64,000 bases of DNA from Tautonia rosea. Lineage in GTDB: Bacteria > Planctomycetota > Planctomycetia > Isosphaerales > Isosphaeraceae. Below are positions 33,920 to 45,277 of the stretch, one piece after another. Position 1 is the first letter of the stretch, and each line of letters begins with the position of its first letter. A program made the position numbers and the translations under genes. Under the pieces are notes generated by a model. That model had not been told where the DNA came from. It saw nothing but the letters and a program-made list of their open reading frames with translations, and did no database searches. The stretch lies in contig NZ_JABBYO010000002.1 in the NCBI RefSeq assembly GCF_012958305.1, positions 62,001 to 126,000 on the forward strand. The letters are read 5' to 3'.

Positions 33920-34752
33920 GCATTGATCAGCAGTCGCCCCCCACCTCGCTCGACCTTCCCTCGCCCGAGACGTCGGCCGTGGTTCTTGAGGCACGCGATC
34001 TGAGCGTCTGGTACGGCTCCACGGAGGCCCTCCACCAGATCAATATCGCCATCCCTCGCAACCGGATCACCGCCCTGATCGGTCCGTCAGGCTGCGGCAA
34101 GAGCACCTTGCTGCGCTGCTTCAACCGGATGAACGACCTGATTCCGACCTTCCGCATGGAAGGCCGACTGGAATTTGACGGCGAAGAGATTGTCGGCGAT
34201 CAGGTCGATCCGGTCGCGCTTCGTCGTCGCGTGGGGATGGTCTTCCAGAAGCCCAATCCGTTCCCGAAAACCGTCTATCAGAACGTGGCCTGGGGAGCCC
34301 GCATCAACGGCTATATCGGAGACATGGATGAACTCGTCGAGCGGTCCCTCCGGCGGGCCGCGCTTTGGGACGAGGTCAAGGACAAGCTCCATCGCTCCGG
34401 CCTCGATCTTTCCGGGGGCCAGCAGCAGCGCCTCTGTATCGCCCGCACCCTGGCCGTCGAGCCCGAGGTGATCCTCATGGACGAACCCTGCTCGGCACTC
34501 GACCCCATCTCAACGGCCCGCGTCGAAGACCTGATGGAAGACCTGAAGGACGACTACACCATTGTCATCGTCACCCACAACATGCAGCAGGCTCGCCGCA
34601 CGAGCGACATGACTGCCTGCCTCATGCTTGACGAGGACCGTGGCAACGCCCACCGCCCCGGCGTCTTGGCCGAGTTCAGCCCAACCGATCTCCTCTTCAC
34701 CACCCCCAAGGACCGCCGCACCGAAGCCTACATCACCGGCCGCATCGGCTGA
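33916..34752 (+). CDS. pstB: phosphate ABC transporter ATP-binding protein PstB
   Basis: A 278-residue ATPase with Walker [10 protein letters not shown] (56-64), Q-loop FQKPNPFP, signature LSGGQQQR (165-172), Walker B VILMDEP (185-191) and the H-loop [15 protein letters not shown] is a PstB hallmark. It powers phosphate uptake with PstC and PstA. Last gene of the operon: no phoU is present downstream, where many bacteria have it, and the next gene (dcd) is convergent after only 22 bases. Confidence 0.97.
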   Translation: MSIDQQSPPTSLDLPSPETSAVVLEARDLSVWYGSTEALHQINIAIPRNRITALIGPSGCGKSTLLRCFNRMNDLIPTFRMEGRLEFDGEEIVGDQVDPVALRRRVGMVFQKPNPFPKTVYQNVAWGARINGYIGDMDELVERSLRRAALWDEVKDKLHRSGLDLSGGQQQRLCIARTLAVEPEVILMDEPCSALDPISTARVEDLMEDLKDDYTIVIVTHNMQQARRTSDMTACLMLDEDRGNAHRPGVLAEFSPTDLLFTTPKDRRTEAYITGRIG

Positions 34753-34774
34753 GAACCCCACCCCCGGTCCCCGT

Positions 34775-35368
34775 TCAGGGCCTCAGCTCGGTAAAACTTT
34801 TCTGCCCTGAGAATTGCCCCGCGTACCCTTTGACCGGGGCCTCTCGAACTTCCTCCAGAATGACCTGGCAGATCGGCATCCCCACATCCAGGGCGACGAT
34901 CAGGTGTCCGAGGTTGAAGATTTCGAGCTGAATGGGAAGGCCTCGCTCGTTCGGGTCTTCTGGATTGTCGCCGAACCCGGCGTGAATCGTTGGCGCGGTC
35001 ACGTGAACCCCGACGCCCAGCCTCGCCAGGCTGCTCTTTCCCTCCACGCGCGCCGCCAGTCGAGCGCCTTTGGGCAGATGGATCGCCTGTTGCGTGTAAC
35101 CGAGCACAAACTGCCCCGGTTGGAGTTCATACCCTTCGGTTGAGATCGGCACGCGCTCGGCCCGATCTGGGTCTTCGAGCAAGCGACGGACATTGAACCC
35201 TGGCATTCCCGGTCGCACCGCCGGGCCTCCCGGCTTCCAGCGGACGAGGGTGGCGTCGAGCGTCAGATCGACCGCCGTCGAGGTCCAGAGATGCTCGTCG
35301 GGAACCGGGTCGATCCTGAGAAATCCGTGTCGGATCGCCGCCTCGATCTCCCGGTCCGAGAGAATCAT
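34775..35368 (-). CDS. dcd: dCTP deaminase
   Basis: A 197-residue enzyme that deaminates dCTP to dUTP for thymidylate synthesis. Motifs are MILSDREIEAAI at the N terminus, VEGKSSLARLGVGVHVTAPT (the nucleotide-binding serine loop) and LPIQLEIFN with the catalytic glutamate. The C-terminal QKSF arm that closes over the nucleotide is present. A short insertion (FGDNPEDPNERG) lies before the catalytic strand and is not in the Escherichia coli enzyme. The gene overlaps the upstream 97-residue gene by four bases. It converges with pstB. Confidence 0.93.
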   Translation of the reverse strand: MILSDREIEAAIRHGFLRIDPVPDEHLWTSTAVDLTLDATLVRWKPGGPAVRPGMPGFNVRRLLEDPDRAERVPISTEGYELQPGQFVLGYTQQAIHLPKGARLAARVEGKSSLARLGVGVHVTAPTIHAGFGDNPEDPNERGLPIQLEIFNLGHLIVALDVGMPICQVILEEVREAPVKGYAGQFSGQKSFTELRP

Positions 35369-35658
35369 GGGATGGGCCTGTCCACGTGTCTCAGGTGTTC
35401 GAAGCTAATCCAGGCCCGATTGGCCCCGGAGTATGCCTCACACGGAAATTCGACCAGAACTCGTCGCCGCTCTCGGTCGATTTGCACGAATCCGACCGGC
35501 AGGAACGGAACCCCTTCATGCCGATTGATCAAGGTCGGTGTCACGTCAAGATACTGGGTCCGGCCGTCCTCGTCGGTCACGCAGGCGGTCAGGTGGTCGT
35601 CCCGAAGGCCGGGAGAGAGTTCGCAACGGACTTCCTCGAAGTAGGTAATCTCGGTCAT
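35365..35658 (-). CDS. hypothetical protein coupled to dcd (97 aa)
   Basis: A 97-residue soluble beta-rich protein (MTEITYFEEVRCELSPGLRD, then YLDVTPTLINRHEG and VLVEFPCEAYSGANRAWI). The family is not recognised. Its TGA overlaps the dcd start by four bases, so it is translated with dCTP deaminase. A role in nucleotide metabolism would be guesswork. It is divergent from the amidohydrolase gene at 35865, with about 205 bases between them for promoters. Confidence 0.72.
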   Translation of the reverse strand: MTEITYFEEVRCELSPGLRDDHLTACVTDEDGRTQYLDVTPTLINRHEGVPFLPVGFVQIDRERRRVLVEFPCEAYSGANRAWISFEHLRHVDRPIP

Positions 35659-35864
35659 CGTCGCATCTCGTGCAGGTCGAAGGCCGATCAGAACATCGGG
35701 ATGCTACAACAGTCCCTCTTCCTCTTTCGATTCGGCCGGGGCGACGGTTCCGGTCCATTGCTCTCTCTGATGATTGCCCGATCGAGGTCCGAAGACAACC
35801 TTCGGGAGGATCCGGCGGCTCGGTCCGCTTCCGTCCTTACCAGATTCCCGGTTAACATGGACTC

Positions 35865-37061
35865 ATGGTCAAAACGCTTTGCGAGGCGCTCGACGCCTCG
35901 ATCGACGAAATGGGAGAGTTCCTCCGGACCGTCCGGCGGTATTTTCATGCGCATCCCGAACCGAGCCGGGAAGAGTATCAGACAACTCTGGAACTCTCCC
36001 GCCATCTGACCGACGCCGGAATTCCCCACGAAATCGCCCCCACCGGCCGGGGCATCATCGCCGGACCGGAAATCGGAATCGACGGCCAACCTCGGATCGC
36101 CTTTCGGGCCGATATGGACGCCCTTCCCTTGCAAGAAGGAAAGCTTGCCGTCCCCTATCGCTCAACCCGAGATGGCGTCATGCACGCCTGCGGTCACGAC
36201 GCGCATTCGACCATGGCCCTCGGCGCCGCCCTGGCGCTGCATCGCTGCCAGGCCCACTTGCCTCGGCCGATCGCCTGGCGAGCCATCTTCCAGCCCGCGG
36301 AGGAAACGGCCGAAGGGGCCGTTGAGATGATCCGGGCTGGTGCGATGGAAGGGGTCAGTGCCATCGTCGCGCTGCACGTCGATCCGGAGCTGGAAGTCGG
36401 CCGCGTGGCCCAGCGTGCCGGGGTCCTGACGGCCGATTGCCGAGACATCCGGATCATCATTCGGGGACGCGGGGGCCACGCCGCTCGGCCTCACCTGTCC
36501 ATCGACCCGATCGCCGCGGCCGCTCAGTTCATCACCGGTGTGTACCAGTGCGTGCCCCGAGCTGTTGATGTGCGAGAGCCGGTTGTCGTGAGCTTCGGTT
36601 CGATTCACGGCGGGGAAGCCAATAATGTCATCCCCGATCATGTCGAGATCGACGGCACCATTCGATCGCTCAGCCAGTCGGCCCGTGAACGTGCCAGTGC
36701 CGCCATTCAGAGCGTTGCCCGGGCCGTGAGCGTTGCCACCGGGGCCGAGGTGCATGTCGAGTTCCTCCACGGCATCGATCCGGTGATCAACGATCCGTCG
36801 GTCATTGCCGTCATGGCCCATGCCTCGGCCGAGATCCTCGGGGCGGATCGGGTCGGAGCGATCCCTCACCCGAGTCTCGGTGGCGAGGATTTTGCAGCCT
36901 ACCTGGCCCTTGCCCCCGGTGCGATGCTTCGCCTCGGTGTGGCAGGGGCCGCCGGATGGCCCACGCTGCACTCCCCCCGCTTCGACATCGACGAGCGGGC
37001 TCTGGTTCTGGGGGCCAAGATCCTGGCCCGTTCCGTTGTCTTGCTTTCCGAAAAGGGGTGA
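35865..37061 (+). CDS. M20 family amidohydrolase (hippurate/N-acyl amino-acid hydrolase-like)
   Basis: A 398-residue dinuclear-metal peptidase-like enzyme that cleaves an acyl group from an amino-acid-type substrate. Metal-ligand and catalytic motifs are intact: RADMDALP, MHACGHDAH, FQPAEET, ALHVDPELEVG (usual His ligand) and PSLGGEDFA. The dimerisation lid shows RGRGGHAARPH. The substrate cannot be read from the sequence. The YbdK-like gene follows after four bases, so the two are likely an operon. Confidence 0.9.
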   Translation: MVKTLCEALDASIDEMGEFLRTVRRYFHAHPEPSREEYQTTLELSRHLTDAGIPHEIAPTGRGIIAGPEIGIDGQPRIAFRADMDALPLQEGKLAVPYRSTRDGVMHACGHDAHSTMALGAALALHRCQAHLPRPIAWRAIFQPAEETAEGAVEMIRAGAMEGVSAIVALHVDPELEVGRVAQRAGVLTADCRDIRIIIRGRGGHAARPHLSIDPIAAAAQFITGVYQCVPRAVDVREPVVVSFGSIHGGEANNVIPDHVEIDGTIRSLSQSARERASAAIQSVARAVSVATGAEVHVEFLHGIDPVINDPSVIAVMAHASAEILGADRVGAIPHPSLGGEDFAAYLALAPGAMLRLGVAGAAGWPTLHSPRFDIDERALVLGAKILARSVVLLSEKG

Positions 37062-37065
37062 GGTC

Positions 37066-38208
37066 ATGGCCGATCGCCTGGAATTCGTCCGCAACAACTG
37101 GCCGAGCCTGGGCGTTGAGATCGAGCTCCAGCTCGTCGACGCGCAGACCCTCGCCCTGCGCAATGCGATCGGCGACATTCTCCCCGAGGTCCCCGCCGCC
37201 CTGTCCGAGCGGGTCAAGCCCGAGATCATGCAGTGCTACCTGGAGATCAACACCGAGATCTGCCAGACCGCCGCCGACGTCAACCGCGATCTCTCCGAGA
37301 AGCTCGGCGTCGTTGAGCAAATTGTCGATCGTCACGGACTTCGCCTGTTCTGGGCCGCCACGCATCCCTTCTCCCACTGGCACGAGCAGCAGATTTCGCC
37401 CGATGACCGATATCACGGTCTCGTCGACTTGCTTCAGGAAACGGCCCGACGCCTGGTCACCTTCGGCCTCCATGTTCACGTTGGGGTCGATTCGGGCGAC
37501 AAGGCCATCATGATTTGCGATCGCATGCTCCGGCACCTGCCGACCTTGCTTGCCCTCTCGGTCAACAGCCCCTTCTGGTCCGGTCGCAATACTGGCCTGC
37601 ACTCGCAGCGCAGCAAGGTTATGGACGACCTGCCCACGGCCGGACTCCCTCCCGTGATGCGGAACTGGAGCGAATACGTCTGGCTGCTCAACCACCTCAT
37701 CGACACCGGCTTCATCCGCACCTTGCGAGAAGTCTGGTGGGATATCCGCCCGCACCATAACTTCGGCACGGTCGAGGTCCGCGTCTGCGACATGCCGCCC
37801 GACCTGCCGACCGTCGTCGGCCTCGCCGCCTTGATCCAGTGCATCGTTCACGACCTTTCCCGGCAGATCGACGAGGGAACCTACCTTCCCGACGGCCACC
37901 CCTTCATGAATCGCCAGAACAAGTGGCGTGCGTGCCGCTACGGCATGGCCGCCGAACTGGTCGACCCCTTCACCGCCGAGGCCCGGCCCGCCCGCCGGAT
38001 CGTCGCCGATCTCGTCGAAACCCTGGTCCGTCGCGGTGTCCCCGAGGAACTCGGCTGCCTTCGAGAACTCGAAATGGTCCTCGACATGGCGGAGCAGCCG
38101 ACCGGCTCCGAACGCCAGGTCGCCATCTTCGAGCAGACCGGCGACCTCCAGGAAGTCGTCCGTCAGATGCTCGACAGACGACCCTTCGAGCCTCTGGTGA
38201 CTTCATGA
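37066..38208 (+). CDS. YbdK-type carboxylate-amine ligase (GCS2 family)
   Basis: A 380-residue ATP-dependent ligase of the glutamate-cysteine ligase 2 family. Signatures include SLGVEIELQLVDAQTL near the N terminus, LEINTEICQT, FGLHVHVGVDSGDK, LLALSVNSPFWSG and the C-terminal RPHHNFGTVEVRVCDMPPD. Escherichia coli YbdK has weak glutamate-cysteine ligase activity in vitro; the true substrate is often unknown. The start at 37066 is backed by a GTGAGG ribosome-binding site overlapping the stop of the amidohydrolase gene. If it makes gamma-glutamylcysteine it could supply the EgtB sulfur donor, which is speculation. Confidence 0.88.
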   Translation: MADRLEFVRNNWPSLGVEIELQLVDAQTLALRNAIGDILPEVPAALSERVKPEIMQCYLEINTEICQTAADVNRDLSEKLGVVEQIVDRHGLRLFWAATHPFSHWHEQQISPDDRYHGLVDLLQETARRLVTFGLHVHVGVDSGDKAIMICDRMLRHLPTLLALSVNSPFWSGRNTGLHSQRSKVMDDLPTAGLPPVMRNWSEYVWLLNHLIDTGFIRTLREVWWDIRPHHNFGTVEVRVCDMPPDLPTVVGLAALIQCIVHDLSRQIDEGTYLPDGHPFMNRQNKWRACRYGMAAELVDPFTAEARPARRIVADLVETLVRRGVPEELGCLRELEMVLDMAEQPTGSERQVAIFEQTGDLQEVVRQMLDRRPFEPLVTS

Positions 38209-38412
38209 GTTCTTCGCGCGTTTTTCATAAGATGCCTGTTCGTCTCCGGGTACGATAACGAGGGATTGGTCGGAGTGGACGGTGGCCGTCGAGGCCTGAT
38301 CGAGGGACGGAGCCCCTCGTTCCCGGAGCCCTCGGGACGAGCATTCGCCGCCCGATCGATCCGAAGCCTCTCAATTCCTCCGGTCCGCAACCTCCGGGCG
38401 ACGGATTCCTCC

Positions 38413-39123
38413 ATGGCCAACACGCAAATTCTGATCGTCGAAGACGAACATCACCTGGCCGACACGCTGGCGATGAACCTCCGCCGCGAAGGCTTTGATG
38501 TCCTAATCGCTTACGATGGCCAGGACGGTCTTCGACAGGCCCAGCTCCGACTGCCCGACCTGATCGTGCTCGACCTGATGCTCCCGGTCAAACCCGGCCT
38601 GGAAGTCTGCCGAGAACTCCGATCCGGCTCCCAGACCCGAGACATCCCTATTCTCATGCTCACGGCCAAGGCCGAGGAAAGTGACGAACTGATCGGCCTG
38701 GCCGTCGGGGCCGATGACTATGTCACCAAGCCCTACAGCCTCAAGGTCCTCATCCAACGCATCAAGAACGTCCTCCGCCGCCGTGCCAGCCACGCGGCGA
38801 CCGCCTCGGCCGTCGTCTTCGAGGTCCAGGGGGTGACGATCGACAAGCATCGTCACCGCGCCTTGTTTCAAGGCGCGGAGCTACCCTTGACCCCCACCGA
38901 GTTCCGGCTTCTGGAGGTCCTGCTACGACAGGCCGGTCGGGCCTTCACCCGTCACGAATTGATGGACGCCGCGATTGGCGAAGATGCCATGGTTCTGGAG
39001 CGGACCATTGATGTCCATATCAAGAGCCTTCGAAAGAAGCTCGGCGCCGGCTCCGATCTGATCGAAACGGTCCGGGGCGTCGGTTATCGCTTCCGAGAAG
39101 CCGATCTCGTGGCGCACGACTGA
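38413..39123 (+). CDS. OmpR/PhoB-class response regulator
   Basis: A 236-residue two-component regulator. The receiver domain has acidic ED at 10-11, the phosphoacceptor D54 in IVLDLMLP, the T in MLTAKAE and the K in YVTKPY. The C-terminal winged helix is PhoB/OmpR type with LPLTPTEFRLLEVLL, FTRHELMDA, RTIDVHIKSLRKKLG and VRGVGYRF. The start chosen is the ATG at 38413, where the domain begins. No histidine kinase gene is adjacent. It lies 3.7 kb from pstSCAB; similarity to PhoB makes phosphate control plausible but not shown. Its 3' end overlaps the csrA gene by 40 bases, tail to tail. Confidence 0.92.
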   Translation: MANTQILIVEDEHHLADTLAMNLRREGFDVLIAYDGQDGLRQAQLRLPDLIVLDLMLPVKPGLEVCRELRSGSQTRDIPILMLTAKAEESDELIGLAVGADDYVTKPYSLKVLIQRIKNVLRRRASHAATASAVVFEVQGVTIDKHRHRALFQGAELPLTPTEFRLLEVLLRQAGRAFTRHELMDAAIGEDAMVLERTIDVHIKSLRKKLGAGSDLIETVRGVGYRFREADLVAHD

Positions 39124-39425
39124 GGACTGGCCGGTCCCGGTTCGGCCCTGAGCCGATGTCCCAGCGGGGCCTCGATCGACGGCCAGCATTCCGCCGCGGT
39201 CGCTGCAACAGCCGTCGGTTCCTCGATTGTGACCATCTCACCGCTCAGGCGAGCCAGGGCCGCCTCGGCCTCGTCTCGCTGCCGCAACTCGGCCCGCACC
39301 ACGGGCACATGTCTTGGTGCGTCGATCCCGAGGCGGACCTGTCCGCCTTCGAGCCGCACGACCGTGACACAAATGTCGCGGCCGATGTAGAGTTTTTCCA
39401 TGCGTTTGCGCGTCAGAACGAGCAT
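39084..39425 (-). CDS. csrA: CsrA-like carbon storage regulator, C-terminally extended
   Basis: A 113-residue RNA-binding post-transcriptional regulator. The first 45 residues match CsrA: MLVLTRKRMEKLYIGRDICV, then VRLEGGQVRLGIDAPRHVPV and VRAEL. CsrA dimers bind GGA motifs in mRNA leaders. Typical CsrA is 55-75 residues; this one continues for about 50 residues, including an Ala/Glu-rich helical part and an Arg/Ser-rich tail. The ATG at 39425 has AGGAG ten bases upstream. The tail overlaps the 3' end of the response-regulator gene by 40 bases; the overlapping part could have been gained by read-through of a lost stop. Confidence 0.85.
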   Translation of the reverse strand: MLVLTRKRMEKLYIGRDICVTVVRLEGGQVRLGIDAPRHVPVVRAELRQRDEAEAALARLSGEMVTIEEPTAVAATAAECWPSIEAPLGHRLRAEPGPASPQSCATRSASRKR

Positions 39426-39808
39426 CGTTGGCATGCTCCTGGGAGCCACAAACCGGCCGCCCTGCCACCCCTGCGGCAAGGGCAAATCGTGGTTCGTGCT
39501 CGCGGGGTCGAGGTGAGTCTTCAGGAACCCTAGGTCACGCTTGGTCAACGCAATCGCTCCGTTCTCCCACTTCTCTACGACTCTTGCCGGCCATCTCTGG
39601 GCGAAGGCCCTCGAATTCCCGTATAATGCTCGCTGACGCGATCCGGCCCAACGGCCGCCGCCTGGTCGGATCGGCTTGCAGTCCGGTCGCAGGTCGTCGA
39701 GTCCCCGGACCGTTCATCCGGTCTCCAAGGTACTCGCGTCGAGATTCTGGTGACGGAGAATCGGGCCGCCGATGGCTCGTCGATCGATCGAATCAAGGTG
39801 AGGAAACG
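39426..39808. promoter_or_regulatory. divergent interval with a TATAAT box upstream of trxB
   Basis: 383 bases between csrA (minus) and trxB (plus). A perfect TATAAT is at 39622-39627 on the plus strand, about 180 bases before the trxB ATG. No good TTGACA-like box lies at the right distance, so the promoter call is weak. trxB has a GGTGAGGA ribosome-binding site directly before its start. Confidence 0.35.
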
Positions 39809-40843
39809 ATGCCGCAGCACTCCGCCGTGATCATCATCGGTTCGGGCTCCGCCGGCCTGACCGCCGCGCTCTACTCGGCCCGCGCCAACCTCTCCCCGAT
39901 CGTCTTCGAAGGCCGAGAGCCCGGTGGCCAGCTCACCCTAACGACCGACGTCGAGAATTTTCCCGGCTTCCCCGAGGCCATCAACGGCCCCGACCTGATG
40001 AACAAGATGCGCGAGCAGGCCCAGCGATTCGGGGCCGACACCCGCTGGGAAACCGTCGTCGGTGTCGATCTCTCGAAGCGCCCCTTTCGCGTCAAGACGA
40101 CCGACGACCCCAGCGGCGACCCCGAAAGCGGCACCATCACCGAGTACACCGCCGACGCCCTGATCGTCGCCACCGGCGCCTCGGCCCGTTGGCTCGGCAA
40201 CGAAGGCCCCTTCAAGGGGGCCGGTGTGAGCACCTGTGCCACCTGCGACGGCCACTTCTATAAGGGAAAGGAAATCGCCGTCGTCGGCGGCGGCGATTCG
40301 GCGGTCGAGGAAGCCACCTTCCTCACCCGCTTCGCCTCGAAGGTCACCTTGATCCACCGCCGCGAGGAGCTGCGGGCCTCGAAGATCATGCAGGACAAGC
40401 TCTTCGCCAACAAAAAGATCGCCTACGCCTGGAACTCCGTGGTCGACGAGGTTTACGGCGAGACCGACCCCCGGCCAGTACTCAAAGGGGTCAAGCTCCG
40501 CTCAACCGAGGACACCGACGCCGTTTCCGATCTGAACATCTCCGGCCTGTTCCTGGCGATCGGCCACATCCCGAACACCGGCATCTTCAAGGGGAAACTG
40601 GCCACGACCCCCGAGGGCTACCTCCTGACTCGCGCCGCCCTGGCCTGGGACGGGATCGAGGCCCCGGCCGATCTCCGCGATCGGATGCCCAACTACAGTT
40701 CCGCCACGGATGTCGAGGGGGTCTTCGCCTGCGGAGACGTGGTTGATACCCATTATCGACAGGCGATCACCGCCGCCGGCTCCGGATGTGCCGCGGCCAT
40801 GGATGCCGAGAAATGGCTCGAAGCCACCGGCGCCGGTCATTGA
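39809..40843 (+). CDS. trxB: thioredoxin reductase
   Basis: A 344-residue FAD/NADPH disulfide reductase that keeps thioredoxin reduced. The FAD dinucleotide motif is IIIGSGSAGLTAAL (8-21), the redox-active pair is STCATCDG (Cys143 and Cys146), the NADPH motif is AVVGGGDSAVEEA, and the C-terminal FAD block is GVFACGDVVD. Length is slightly greater than the 320 of Escherichia coli because of an insertion near 100 (DDPSGDPESGT) and another near the C terminus. The bcp-type peroxiredoxin at 45.4 kb could be an indirect client. Confidence 0.95.
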   Translation: MPQHSAVIIIGSGSAGLTAALYSARANLSPIVFEGREPGGQLTLTTDVENFPGFPEAINGPDLMNKMREQAQRFGADTRWETVVGVDLSKRPFRVKTTDDPSGDPESGTITEYTADALIVATGASARWLGNEGPFKGAGVSTCATCDGHFYKGKEIAVVGGGDSAVEEATFLTRFASKVTLIHRREELRASKIMQDKLFANKKIAYAWNSVVDEVYGETDPRPVLKGVKLRSTEDTDAVSDLNISGLFLAIGHIPNTGIFKGKLATTPEGYLLTRAALAWDGIEAPADLRDRMPNYSSATDVEGVFACGDVVDTHYRQAITAAGSGCAAAMDAEKWLEATGAGH

Positions 40844-41004
40844 TCCCTTGATTCTGCTTCGAACACCCGGCGGCGGTCGACCTGGAACGCCGCCCGGTCT
40901 ACAATTGTGATATCGAGGAACGGCCGGCAACCCACTCGCACGCCAGCCACGCGCCCGAAGTGCCCCCGTCGGGCTGCCCCATTTAAGGACGGAACAACGA
41001 GCCG

Positions 41005-43083
<2,079 letters not shown>

Positions 43084-43214
43084 TCAAAGGGCTCTTGGCC
43101 TGGCACTCAACCGAGAGGCCGGGCCAAACGCTTCCCGACTCCCTCCCCGCTTGGTAGCCTTGGGGGCGTTGGCTTGCTCCCTGCCCCCCGCACCGTGCGA
43201 GGTCCGAGTTTACG

Positions 43215-44189
43215 ATGTCCGCAACCGCTCCGAAGGGCACCCCGGTCGTCTGCGCCGGGGTGATCGTCGCCGATCACCTGACCCCGCCCATCGACCGATT
43301 CCCCCAACCGGGAGAGCTCGTCAAGGTTGACGAACTCGTCCTGAACATCGGCGGCCTGGCCGCAAATGTGGCCGTCGTCCTCTCGAAGCTCGGTGTAGGG
43401 GCCCGCATTTGCTGCCGGGTCGGTGGCGACGCCTTCGGCCGATTCGTCGCGGAAACCCTGGAACACGCCGGCGTCGAGACGTCGAGCCTCATCGTCGACC
43501 CCGACCGCGACACCAGCCAGACCCTCATCGTCAACGTCAAGGGTGAGGATCGCCGGTTCATCCACAGCTTTGGGGCCAATGCCGCCCTCTCGGCCGCCGA
43601 CCTCGATGCGGCGATCACCCCCGAGGCCCGCGTTCTTTACGTCGGCGGCTACCTGATCCTCCCCGGCCTCGACCCGGACGCCCTCGCCGACCGCTTCGCC
43701 CGGGCCCGATCCCAGGGGATCACCACCGTCCTCGACGTCGCCTGTCCCGGCCCGGCCGACTACCTCTCGAAACTCAAGCCGGTCCTCCCTCACACCGATG
43801 TTTTTCTGCCGAACTCCGACGAGGCCGCCCTCATCCTCAACGGCGAGACCGACGCGATCCGACAGGCCGAGGCCTTCCGCGCCCTCGGTGCCGCTCGAGT
43901 CGTGATCACCCGAGGCGAGCACGGCTCGATCTCCCTCTCCGACTCCCACCGCCTGAAGCTCGGCGTCTACCCGGTCGATTACGTCGACGGCACCGGCAGC
44001 GGCGACGCCTTCGACGCCGGTTACATCGCCGCGATCATCTCCGGCCTCGACGAGCCCGGTTGCCTGAAGCTCGCCAGCGCTCTCGGTGCCAGTTGCGTCC
44101 GGGCCGTCGGCACCACCGCCGGCATCTTCTCCCGAGCCGAGGCCGACCGCTTCATCGCCGAGCACGACTTGCCGGTCGAGTCGATCTGA
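43215..44189 (+). CDS. PfkB-family carbohydrate kinase
   Basis: A 324-residue ribokinase-type sugar kinase. The N-terminal signature GGLAANVAVVLSKLGV and the C-terminal DGTGSGDAFDAGYIA, with the anion-hole GSGD and catalytic Asp, are intact. PNSDEAALIL is another family block. Substrate (ribose, fructose, fructose 1-phosphate, nucleoside or adenosine) cannot be decided from the motifs. It starts 131 bases after ftsH and converges with the archease gene after 45 bases. Confidence 0.9.
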   Translation: MSATAPKGTPVVCAGVIVADHLTPPIDRFPQPGELVKVDELVLNIGGLAANVAVVLSKLGVGARICCRVGGDAFGRFVAETLEHAGVETSSLIVDPDRDTSQTLIVNVKGEDRRFIHSFGANAALSAADLDAAITPEARVLYVGGYLILPGLDPDALADRFARARSQGITTVLDVACPGPADYLSKLKPVLPHTDVFLPNSDEAALILNGETDAIRQAEAFRALGAARVVITRGEHGSISLSDSHRLKLGVYPVDYVDGTGSGDAFDAGYIAAIISGLDEPGCLKLASALGASCVRAVGTTAGIFSRAEADRFIAEHDLPVESI

Positions 44190-44234
44190 CCGCGTTCTCA
44201 CCCGGTCAAGTGCCTTGCCGCGATCGGTTCCAAT

Positions 44235-44657
44235 TCAGATATCCAGGATCAGCTCCGCAACCCAATCGGCCCCGTCGAGCGTCAGTGATGCCCCATGCTG
44301 GGTCACGGCCTTGACCTCGTGATCCAGGACGTGCCGCTCGCGGTCGATCGGTTCTCCGGCGATCGTGGCCTGGAGGTCCCGGCCGTCCTCAGAGAGCGTC
44401 AGCTCAAACCGGGTATAGAGTCGGTGCGTTGTCTCACACCGGAAGATCAGCTCGTTGAGCCAGTCGATGAGCAGATCGCCCGGCGTGTCAGCCTGAAGAG
44501 AAACGGTCTCGGTCTCGGCCGCTCGCACCTGTGCTCGGTTCACGACGATGTAATCAAAGAGCCCTTCGGCGGCCGTCCGGAACAGGTCGGTCAAGTCCCC
44601 CGCTCGGACCCGAAACCCGACGTCGGCCGTGTGCTCGAAATGCTCAACGGTCCCCAT
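44235..44657 (-). CDS. archease
   Basis: A 140-residue protein of the archease family, which activates the RNA ligase RtcB. Typical features are FEHTADVGFRVRAGDLTDLF at the N terminus, LLIDWLNELIFRCE in the middle and VKAVTQHGASL near the C terminus, where the family has the conserved His and Asp ligands. No rtcB lies within the window, so the partner must be elsewhere. The ATG at 44657 is the family start. Confidence 0.88.
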   Translation of the reverse strand: MGTVEHFEHTADVGFRVRAGDLTDLFRTAAEGLFDYIVVNRAQVRAAETETVSLQADTPGDLLIDWLNELIFRCETTHRLYTRFELTLSEDGRDLQATIAGEPIDRERHVLDHEVKAVTQHGASLTLDGADWVAELILDI

Positions 44658-44677
44658 GACTCGGCTCCCCTCACGTC

Positions 44678-45277
44678 TCACTCGCCTGCCGCTTCGAAGA
44701 CCGGTCCACACGCAAACCGGAGGCCCGGCAGCAGCGGCGTCTCACACGTTTCCGACGGACCAAACCGCTGTTCAGTCCAGCGCCCCCGCTCGCGACGAAG
44801 GACGAGCATCGACCGCTTCCCCGGATCAACGATCCAGTACTCCTTGACTCCGAATGCCAGATACTCCTCGCGCTTCTCCCGGTAATCCCGCTCTTCCGAA
44901 CCGGGAGAGACGACCTCGACAACCACTTCCGGAATCCAGAGACCCCAGACCGCATTGCCTTCCACCGGCGCCGGGGTCAGGTAGACCGCCAGGTCCGGAT
45001 GCCGCTCCGATTGCTGGTCTTCGAGGAGAATCTTGCATTCGCCTCCCCCGGCGATCGTATCGATGCTCCCTGGATGGGCAAGATCGTAAGCCGCGAACTG
45101 TCGGCGGATTGCGGTCAGGATGCGGAGATGTTTCGGCTTCGGAAGATCCGTCACGACGATTGCTCCCTTGCCCAGTTCATAGTGATAGCCCTCCACCACC
45201 TCGGCAAGCTCGAACTCGTCGAGGGTCATGCGCTGGCCGTGATCGGCCGGACCGATACGAACCGTTGTCTTCGGCAT
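44678..45277 (-). CDS. Uma2 family endonuclease-like protein (DUF820)
   Basis: A 199-residue PD-(D/E)XK-fold protein. The core is SERHPDLAVYLTP, then PEVVVEVVSPGSEERDYREK and YLAFGVKEYWIVDPGKR, giving the D...ExV..K arrangement of the fold. Uma2 proteins are very abundant in planctomycetes and cyanobacteria; their targets are unknown and some are mobile. It lies 20 bases before archease on the same strand, but a functional link is doubtful. A second, more typical paralogue is at 59332. Confidence 0.87.
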   Translation of the reverse strand: MPKTTVRIGPADHGQRMTLDEFELAEVVEGYHYELGKGAIVVTDLPKPKHLRILTAIRRQFAAYDLAHPGSIDTIAGGGECKILLEDQQSERHPDLAVYLTPAPVEGNAVWGLWIPEVVVEVVSPGSEERDYREKREEYLAFGVKEYWIVDPGKRSMLVLRRERGRWTEQRFGPSETCETPLLPGLRFACGPVFEAAGE

